This document shows positions 57,717 through 64,000 of a DNA stretch of 64,000 nucleotides, one piece after another. The translations under genes were made by a program, and so were the position numbers. The stretch's first letter is position 1. The number at the start of each line of letters is the position of its first letter. The stretch lies in contig NZ_RKKE01000002.1 in assembly GCF_003797125.1 (NCBI RefSeq), forward strand, positions 99,661 to 163,660. Reading direction: 5' to 3'. A model generated the notes under the pieces. The model ran no database searches. It had not been told where the DNA came from and saw only the letters and a program-made list of their open reading frames with translations. The stretch comes from Shewanella frigidimarina. Its GTDB lineage: Bacteria; Pseudomonadota; Gammaproteobacteria; Enterobacterales; Shewanellaceae.

Positions 57717-60050
57717 CTACAGGTAATCAGATTGCCCTAACCAGTCATTAAACTGCTGTTCAGGCAATGGTCGCGACAAATAAAAGCCTTGGCCCATTTC
57801 GCAGTTTAGATTGGTTAACCATTCTAAAGTAGCCTTGTCTTCAATGCCTTCGGCAACCACTTTAAGGCCTAAATTATGAGCTAATTGTAACGTCGATTGC
57901 ACAATGATTTGGTCTGCTTCATTTTCAAGCAACTTTTGCACAAACGACTTATCAATTTTAAGTTCATCGACCGGCAGCTGTTTCAATTGCGCCAATGAAG
58001 AATAGCCAGTGCCATAGTCATCTATTGATAACGTGAGTCCATTTTGACGCAATAACGTGAGCTGTTTTATTGCCAGCTCGGGATCAGATACCACCGCATC
58101 TTCAGTTATTTCTAACGTCATCGCGGTAACAGGTACATTATGCTCAGCGAGGGCATTAATGAACCAGTGGCAAAATTGCTCGTCTTTTAAATTTTCAGCC
58201 GAAATATTTACTGCTATACACATATTAATACCCAGTAATTGCCAACGATGATATTGATCCATCGCTTCAGTAATCACCCAACGAGTTAATGCATCCATTT
58301 GCATGGTTTTCTCGGCGATAGGGATAAACGTATCAGGTGGAATAATGCCTCTAGCAGGATGATTCCAACGGACGAGAGCCTCTACATGGGTAATTTTTTG
58401 TTTGGCTAAGTTTAATTTGGGTTGGTAATACAACACTAACTGATTTTGCTCGATAGCCACTTTAAGTTCATTAATGAGCTGAAAACGTTCAATACTATTT
58501 TTATCGATATTGGCGTCGTAGATTTGATAGTCACGCTTATTTATTTTAGCATGCTGCAGAGCGGTATCTGCTTGTCTTAGCAGGGTAACAATATCTACGT
58601 TTGGCTGATAAAAACTGACACCAGCAGTAAACTGCAAATGTAACATTACATCTTGATAACGATAATCCTGACCAATTTGATTTTGGAGCTTTTTGAGAAG
58701 CACATCAAACGATTGGTGCTCACAATGTTTAAATGCTAAAACGAATTCATCACCCGATAATCGATAAGCTAGGGCATCGGGATTTACCTCACATAAACGC
58801 TTAGCCACTTCTTTAATCACCTCATCGCCTACAGCATGACCTAACGTGACATTAATTTCAGTCATGCGGCGAATATTAATTAAACACAGCCCCATCGTTG
58901 ACCCCGCGACTAACCAAGGTTCAATCGTGCGCTGTAATTCATTACGATTACCTAAATTGGTTAATGAGTCATGATAAGCTTGATGAGCAATGGCTTTTTC
59001 TCGTTGTAAAATAGCTTGCTGCATTGAGGTAAATTCAGTGGCTAATTGTTGTAGCTCAATACTGGAATCGACACTCACACTGGAGTCATAATTACCTTGT
59101 GCGATAAAACGTGCTTGGGCTATTAATTGTGTGATCGGCCGAGTGATACTGCCCGATATCCAAAACGCCAACAACAATGACACCGGTAACATCATAACTA
59201 ACACCGCGACCTGTTGTAACCACTGTGATTCTATTGAAGCCAACAAATCAGCGCGGGATTTATACATATAGGCATGTAAAGATTGGCCATCAACTTCACC
59301 TAAAAATTGCTTCCACAGAATATAATCGTGGTTGGTTTTCTCTTCGATGATATAACGCGATAATAGTGAGGTTTCATCGTCTGGCAACGACAGACCAGAA
59401 TGGCCAACCGCAATGACATTATTTTTGGTTGTTAACATAAAACCGCTGTTTAAGCCGGTGAGCTTCTGCAACGAATTAGCTAAGGTATCATCGATAAGAA
59501 ACCCAAAACCCACCCAACCGATAACGCTATTACCGCCACTAGTGAGTGGTGAAAACTTAATTTGATACAGTTTATTATCTAATAAATAAAATGGGCTCAG
59601 TGCTTCAAACTCGGAACCTAACTTGTATCGAAACACTTCATTCTGTTCAGAGCCAAAAGCAACGGCTTCACGACCTAATTCACCTTGCGAGGCCACCAGC
59701 TGGCCAATAACGTTACCTTCGGCAGACACAGCCATTGCTAAAGATGCATTAATCCGACTGCGATGATTATTTAATGCCACCAGAAAACTACGATTATCAC
59801 CATCAATAAAAATATCTTTTAAGCCAAAGTCCTTTGCGGCCGTCGCGGCAAATGCCGCCAAATAATAGTTTCGGTTATCGTATTGCGACTCGAAAACTAA
59901 GCTCGCTACTTCAAGTTGATTGGCCACATACTGTTGCTCTAACCTTTGATTAGCTTGGTATGTTAACCAAAAAGACAAACTCAATACGGTAATGATTAAC
60001 AATACAAAAAAAGCAAAAATCCGTGTTTGTAGCCGATTAAAAAATAGCAA
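57717..60050 (-). CDS. Membrane GGDEF/EAL cyclic-di-GMP protein
   Basis: 777 residues: an N-terminal membrane segment (11-29), a large periplasmic Cache/CHASE-like sensor domain (about 30-270), a second membrane segment (about 275-295), HAMP, GGDEF and EAL. The GGDEF signature is SGDEF near 433. The EAL motif in HVEALVRW is intact near 555, as are DDYGTGYSS and VVAEGIE, so phosphodiesterase activity is expected. The start is TTG, with AAGGA eight bases before it. Between a broken cupredoxin-like gene and an outer-membrane protein gene. Confidence 0.93.
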   Translation of the reverse strand: MLFFNRLQTRIFAFFVLLIITVLSLSFWLTYQANQRLEQQYVANQLEVASLVFESQYDNRNYYLAAFAATAAKDFGLKDIFIDGDNRSFLVALNNHRSRINASLAMAVSAEGNVIGQLVASQGELGREAVAFGSEQNEVFRYKLGSEFEALSPFYLLDNKLYQIKFSPLTSGGNSVIGWVGFGFLIDDTLANSLQKLTGLNSGFMLTTKNNVIAVGHSGLSLPDDETSLLSRYIIEEKTNHDYILWKQFLGEVDGQSLHAYMYKSRADLLASIESQWLQQVAVLVMMLPVSLLLAFWISGSITRPITQLIAQARFIAQGNYDSSVSVDSSIELQQLATEFTSMQQAILQREKAIAHQAYHDSLTNLGNRNELQRTIEPWLVAGSTMGLCLINIRRMTEINVTLGHAVGDEVIKEVAKRLCEVNPDALAYRLSGDEFVLAFKHCEHQSFDVLLKKLQNQIGQDYRYQDVMLHLQFTAGVSFYQPNVDIVTLLRQADTALQHAKINKRDYQIYDANIDKNSIERFQLINELKVAIEQNQLVLYYQPKLNLAKQKITHVEALVRWNHPARGIIPPDTFIPIAEKTMQMDALTRWVITEAMDQYHRWQLLGINMCIAVNISAENLKDEQFCHWFINALAEHNVPVTAMTLEITEDAVVSDPELAIKQLTLLRQNGLTLSIDDYGTGYSSLAQLKQLPVDELKIDKSFVQKLLENEADQIIVQSTLQLAHNLGLKVVAEGIEDKATLEWLTNLNCEMGQGFYLSRPLPEQQFNDWLGQSDYL

Positions 60051-60052
60051 TA

Positions 60053-60639
60053 CTAGTATCCTTCTAAAAATTCAAATTCATCTAAACTTTGCTGGCTGGG
60101 GATACTATCAAAATCAGCCTGCAGTGTAATAGTCATCGTGTTAGCACTGGGAAAATGAACAGGTTTCACTTGCTGATTATCAGACATTTTTAACTGTGGA
60201 TGCCACACAACCAGCTTAAAGTCATCTGCCGGTAAATGCTCAAATGTCACTATCCCTTGTAAATTGGTCACAGCATAAAATGGGGTGTCGACCACCACCG
60301 ACATCCAGTCATGCACATTACAGCCCATAGACACATGCCCTGTTTGCTCAAATCTCAATATTTGCTGTTGTTGCTGATGACGAAGTTTGAATGAAAAACG
60401 CTTAGGCCCTAAGGAGAGAATTGCTTATCTTTTTGATGAACTTCAGCTTTATTAGGAGTAACTGTGGTAACAATATTGGCAGGAGCGCTTGGGAGTAAAT
60501 ACACCACCATGTTTTGTGCTGGTTGCCCTTGAGCGTTTAGCACCACAATGCTTTGAGGTGCCGCGTTCACGGCAGAGATGCCAAATAATATTCCGCTTAA
60601 GGTCAGCACTATAGCAACGCGCGTAGAGGTAATGATCAT
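60053..60639 (-). pseudogene. Disrupted cupredoxin-like (methylamine-utilization-type) periplasmic protein
   Basis: Two reading frames that each hold part of one gene. The upstream part (60409-60639) has a ribosome site AGGAG, a signal peptide (MIITSTRVAIVLTLSG...NAAP), a beta domain, and ends at a stop right after KAEVHQKDKQFSP. The downstream part is open from about 60415 to 60053 in another frame and encodes SLGPKRFSFKL and GHVSMGCNVHDWM. The missing middle, about 25-30 codons in my reading, would include the ITHH-type copper-ligand segment. An out-of-frame deletion is the simplest explanation. Confidence 0.75.
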
Positions 60640-60733
60640 TGATACTCCTGATGATGTTTGCTTAATGACACAATAAAGCACCGAAATAAGGTGGCGATAA
60701 CAAACATGCACCATGCTATTCACAGATATCTAA

Positions 60734-60813
60734 TCTGTTACTAATTTAAGTGGTGTTAGACGGTTAATTCGAATCCGTACACTCAAACCACCACTTAACA
60801 ATTTAGTAACAGA
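60734..60813. repeat. Long imperfect inverted repeat
   Basis: Left arm TCTGTTACTAATTTAAGTGG-TG (60734-60755) pairs with 60789-60813 (CACCACTTAAC..GTAACAGA) apart from a few unpaired bases. An inner ACGG/CCGT adds to the stem. No T-run follows. It could be a miniature element remnant, a transcript 3' structure for the chemoreceptor gene, or an operator. Confidence 0.7.
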
Positions 60814-60891
60814 CCAGATACCTTAGTATTTTATTTTAAGCTAATCAAAAATATATCAACGATCTCCTCTTTATTGATAAAGCCGTAAGCG

Positions 60892-62337
60892 CTAGATTCT
60901 ATATTGACTTAAAATCGCCGCTAAACCTTTAGACGATTGATTCAAATCTTTAGCTAATACACCAGCTTGTTTGGAAGTACTGCGAATCGTTTCCGATTGA
61001 TGACGAATTTGATTAAGTTGTGAGGCTATATCCCTTGCAGACATGCTTTGTTGTTCCGCGGATGCTGCTATTTGGCTGCTCATATCGAACACCGCATTAA
61101 TAGACTCAGCCATATGAGTAATATCATCACCCACCGCTTTGATACTCGCACTCCCTTGGTCTGCTTCAGTAACAATCACATTGGTAATACCGGTCAGCTT
61201 TTTAGAGCCTTGTTGCAACCCTTCAATCATTTTTTGAATTTCTACGGTGGCTTTTTGGGTACGCCCCGCAAGGGTACGCACTTCGTCCGCCACGACCGCA
61301 AAACCACGACCTTGCTCACCGGCACGCGCCGCTTCAATAGCGGCATTTAATGCCAATAAATTGGTTTGTTCAGAAATACTATCAATGGTGGTAACGGCAT
61401 CATTAATTTGGGTAGCATCACGAGAAAGTTGTTCTACTGATGAAAATGCTTCTGCAATACGCTCTGATAGGTAACTAATACGTTTAACCGCATCGTTAAT
61501 CTTACTTTGACTTTGCTCTATTTGCGTTGCATTTTGCTTAGTATTTAATGACGTATCACTTGCGTGATGTGACACATCGGCAATAGCCGCGGTCATTTGA
61601 TCCATGGCATGTGCCACTGAGTCTAAAAAGTGATGTTGTTGATCTATCAGTTCGTCATTGGTACTGGCTTGATGATTAAACTCGTTGCCAGCAACAGCCA
61701 AGGTTTCAGCATTAATGCGGATAGCACCAACCATTTCACTCATGTTATCAGCACAACGATCAATGTCTTTGGCGATTAAACTGAAATCATCAGTACCAAA
61801 AAAGTTAAGTCTAAAGGTTAAGTCGCCGTCAGCGAGGCGTTTAATGGCCATGTACATTTCCCATAACCCGCCGCCTAATGACGTAGAAATCCAATAACTT
61901 AATTGAAATAGTGGCAACAATCCCACCAGCGCAATGATGAGCATAAATTGGGCATTGCCAATCGCGTCTTGTTCCCACTGCTGGACATTTTGGCTTTGAG
62001 TTAAATATTGATTACCCACATTGGCAGATGCTGTCACTATATCGCCACTGCGAGTACTCTCATCCCTTGCAGACACTTGCAGTTGGTTATCGGCAGCAAA
62101 TTGTTGAAGCTCGGCGTTTTGTAATCCTTGACTGTTTGCCACTGAGGCAACACTTTGCACACGAGTGCTCACTCGGTCTAAAGATGATTGAGTAATTAAA
62201 TCATTAGCTTGTTGGAAATTCAATATCGCGATAATACTTGTAATCGCGGTGACCATTGAACAAACAATCCAAAACTTACCATTAAGGCTGAACTTAATCA
62301 TAATGGCATCAATTTTTCTAAACTGGATTTGCTTCAT
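60892..62337 (-). CDS. Methyl-accepting chemotaxis protein
   Basis: 481 residues. The first membrane segment is near 20-42, a short periplasmic region of about 85 residues follows, and the second membrane segment is near 130-150. Then come a HAMP domain ([20 protein letters not shown]) and the signalling coiled coil with the conserved tip [20 protein letters not shown]. The short sensor domain gives no ligand clue. A downstream start at residue 13 ([10 protein letters not shown]) is possible; the first ATG has AGGA nine bases upstream of it. It is a single gene. Confidence 0.93.
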   Translation of the reverse strand: MKQIQFRKIDAIMIKFSLNGKFWIVCSMVTAITSIIAILNFQQANDLITQSSLDRVSTRVQSVASVANSQGLQNAELQQFAADNQLQVSARDESTRSGDIVTASANVGNQYLTQSQNVQQWEQDAIGNAQFMLIIALVGLLPLFQLSYWISTSLGGGLWEMYMAIKRLADGDLTFRLNFFGTDDFSLIAKDIDRCADNMSEMVGAIRINAETLAVAGNEFNHQASTNDELIDQQHHFLDSVAHAMDQMTAAIADVSHHASDTSLNTKQNATQIEQSQSKINDAVKRISYLSERIAEAFSSVEQLSRDATQINDAVTTIDSISEQTNLLALNAAIEAARAGEQGRGFAVVADEVRTLAGRTQKATVEIQKMIEGLQQGSKKLTGITNVIVTEADQGSASIKAVGDDITHMAESINAVFDMSSQIAASAEQQSMSARDIASQLNQIRHQSETIRSTSKQAGVLAKDLNQSSKGLAAILSQYRI

Positions 62338-62482
62338 TTTTCAGCTTCCTGCGATAATTTATCGCTATAAAAAACAATTATTGAATATGGCGAGCATCAA
62401 TATGCTCTGGGTTTATGACAAAAGATATAGAGAGTATAGACAAGCCTGACGGTTCATATGAAAACTGCATCTCAAATTCATA

Positions 62483-62516
62483 AAAATGCCTAAGTGCGAA
62501 TACATTTAGGCATTTT
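62483..62516. terminator. Terminator between the chemoreceptor and the molybdenum hydroxylase
   Basis: AAAATGCCTAA/TTAGGCATTTT, 12-nt loop, with A- and T-rich flanks. It serves the minus-strand hydroxylase gene. Confidence 0.8.
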
Positions 62517-62574
62517 ACTTAATTATTATCGACTTAAGTGAGTAAAACTTAAGTGCTCTCTCTCACGAAAATGG

Positions 62575-64000
62575 CTAGACCGATACAAACTTATTGAGCG
62601 GTAAATCACGGTATCGAATTCCGGTTGCAGCAAAAATCGCATTGGTTAAACTCGGCGCCACAGGAGGTACCCCAGGTTCACCTACACCAGCAGGTTTAGC
62701 GGTTGACGCAATAATATGAGTTTCAATTTCTGGGCATTGAGGTAAACGCAATAAAGGATAATCATGGAAATTAGACTGCACGACTTTACCGCCTTTAAAG
62801 CTTATGTCTCCCATCATAGCTAAACTCAAGCCAAAAATAATCGCACCTTCAAGCTGCGACTTAACACGGTCTGGGTTTACTACAATCCCTGCATCCATTA
62901 CCGCAATAGACTTAATCACTTTAAGTTTGTTATCAACCACTTCAACTAATGTCGCAACGGCAACGTAGCTCACAAAGCTGCGATGCACTGCCATACCCCA
63001 ACCTTGGTTTTTACCCGCTTTAGGGGCTTTAGCTAATGCAGCTTCTAATGTATCGAGCACCTTGAGATAACGGCCCACATCAACAGGATGATCAGCTAGC
63101 TCTTCACCATAGTTACCGTATTTGAAACCTTGGTTTTCAAAGTTTTCTATCCGTGGTTTACCCAGTAATTCACGCCACATTTGTACACATGGCTTATTGG
63201 TTTTTACTGCCAGTTCGTCAACAAAGCTACCAATACCAAAGGCATGTTGAATGTTACATACCGAGCGCATCCAACCGATACGGGTATGTGCTTTAGCCTT
63301 AACTGACTCGAGTTGAATGCTTTCAAGGGCTAACGGCACGTCGCTAAAGCCTAAATCTAATTCACCATCAGAAGGATATTCAACACCTTCTGCAAAGGTT
63401 GAGCTGATTGAAGGGAACCCTGTTCTGGCTAGCAACGCTGTAGGCATGCTGTTGCCATCAACTTTAGCCTGATACATTTGCGCACTAATGGCATGGTAAT
63501 AGCCATTTTGAATCTCATCTTCTCGGCTCCAACATACCTTGACAGGCTTATTAAGCTTTTGCGACAAAATAGCGGCTTCAACACTAAAATCTGGTTTTGA
63601 TTTACGACCAAAACCACCGCCTAATAAGGTGACATTGACTTTGACTTGCTCTTCTTTAAGCCCTAATGCACCTGCAACATTTTGTTGGGTACTTTGCGGC
63701 GTTTGGCTTGATGCCCACAACTCACAGCCATCTGCGGTCACATTTGCTGTCGCCACCGGTGGTTCCATCATCGCATGAGTAAGATAAGGAACCGTATAAA
63801 CTGCACTCAAGGTGTGTTCTGCTGGCCAGTCCGTTACTGAAGTGCCCAACTGACGGATCACTTTACCTGGCAGCTTAACGCGCTCAACCAAACCTTTAAG
63901 ATACACATCAGAGTCATGACTGTCGTTTACTGACTCTGACCATGTAATCGCTAATGCTTTACGGGCTTCAATGGCACTCCAGCTGTTGGTGGCAATAACC
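62575..64000 (-). CDS. Molybdopterin-binding aldehyde/isoquinoline oxidoreductase large subunit (partial)
   Basis: C-terminal part of an IorB-type molybdenum hydroxylase. The frame stays open to the window edge; translation from the edge reads VIATNSWSAIEARKAL before the point where an internal GTG could start, so the 5' end is outside the window. At least 474 residues are present here. Motifs include GGGFGRKSKPDFSVEAAILS, RIGWMRSV (substrate side), GWGMAVHRSF, and the catalytic-Glu region KPAGVGEPGVPPVAPSLTNA. The small iron-sulfur subunit would be expected to the right. Substrate unknown. Confidence 0.9.
   Translation of the reverse strand, partial: VIATNSWSAIEARKALAITWSESVNDSHDSDVYLKGLVERVKLPGKVIRQLGTSVTDWPAEHTLSAVYTVPYLTHAMMEPPVATANVTADGCELWASSQTPQSTQQNVAGALGLKEEQVKVNVTLLGGGFGRKSKPDFSVEAAILSQKLNKPVKVCWSREDEIQNGYYHAISAQMYQAKVDGNSMPTALLARTGFPSISSTFAEGVEYPSDGELDLGFSDVPLALESIQLESVKAKAHTRIGWMRSVCNIQHAFGIGSFVDELAVKTNKPCVQMWRELLGKPRIENFENQGFKYGNYGEELADHPVDVGRYLKVLDTLEAALAKAPKAGKNQGWGMAVHRSFVSYVAVATLVEVVDNKLKVIKSIAVMDAGIVVNPDRVKSQLEGAIIFGLSLAMMGDISFKGGKVVQSNFHDYPLLRLPQCPEIETHIIASTAKPAGVGEPGVPPVAPSLTNAIFAATGIRYRDLPLNKFVSV

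Noticed and set aside
60757..60794. TTCGAATCC ... ACCACCA looks like a tRNA T-loop and CCA end
   Set aside because: The bases flanking the loop do not form a T-stem and no acceptor or anticodon arm precedes it; part of a long inverted repeat.

Overview
The window looks like a chromosomal segment of a marine gammaproteobacterium, most likely a Shewanella (inference). It is AT-rich. It carries motY divergent from rnt, a trp operon with separate trpG and trpD and a fused trpCF, a CysB/PurMN neighbourhood, many perfect bidirectional terminators, and proteins resembling Shewanella/Vibrio homologues. Nearly all of it is core genome. There is no phage, plasmid or CRISPR; one insertion sequence is present.

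Layout. 1-906: tandem array of five tRNA-Lys(UUU) genes on the minus strand, interleaved with three chimeric 5'-half tRNA copies. 1104-6303: ybgC-tolQRAB-pal-cpoB, the Tol-Pal envelope operon. 6304-7636: long non-coding stretch holding a well-formed candidate small RNA (7073-7229) and an octamer repeat. 7637-9359: motY and rnt. 9485-11802: peroxiredoxin and Na+/H+ antiporter. 11935-14484: upp, then purMN. 14534-15971: complete IS4-family element inserted into the shared purMN/cysB terminator. 16021-19494: cysB, two conserved hypothetical proteins and a 26-codon small ORF. 20203-25778: hrpA, a CBS-domain protein and an isoaspartyl peptidase/asparaginase. 25910-31668: tamAB, ending in a heptamer repeat. 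31816-35369: rplY, mepK-like and ldtD-like cell-wall genes, HU-like gene. 35388-36153: intergenic repeats and tRNA-Leu(UAA) with a duplicated 3' end. 36245-37641: repeat lipoprotein and rluB. 37913-43179: RND efflux pair with a divergent LysR regulator. 43176-46226: scpBA, yciO, rnm. 46453-53386: trpL leader/attenuator and trpEGD(CF)BA. 53477-56183: solute-binding-like protein, yciB, yciI, xthA. 56428-60639: outer-membrane protein, GGDEF/EAL protein and a broken cupredoxin-like gene. 60892-62337: chemoreceptor. 62575 to the edge: partial molybdenum hydroxylase large subunit.

Functional themes. Envelope maintenance dominates (Tol-Pal, TamAB, MepK, LdtD, lipoproteins), followed by amino-acid and nucleotide biosynthesis (trp, purMN, upp, cysB control) and chromosome organisation (ScpAB, HU-like). 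The least explained signals are the candidate sRNA at 7073-7229, the 26-codon ORF with a structured leader at 19414-19684, the IS that replaced a terminator while bringing its own at both ends, the half-tRNA chimeras, and a lipoprotein made of five exact 13-residue repeats. I did not find an obviously new multi-gene defence or biosynthetic system. All family assignments come from reading motifs; no database search was run.
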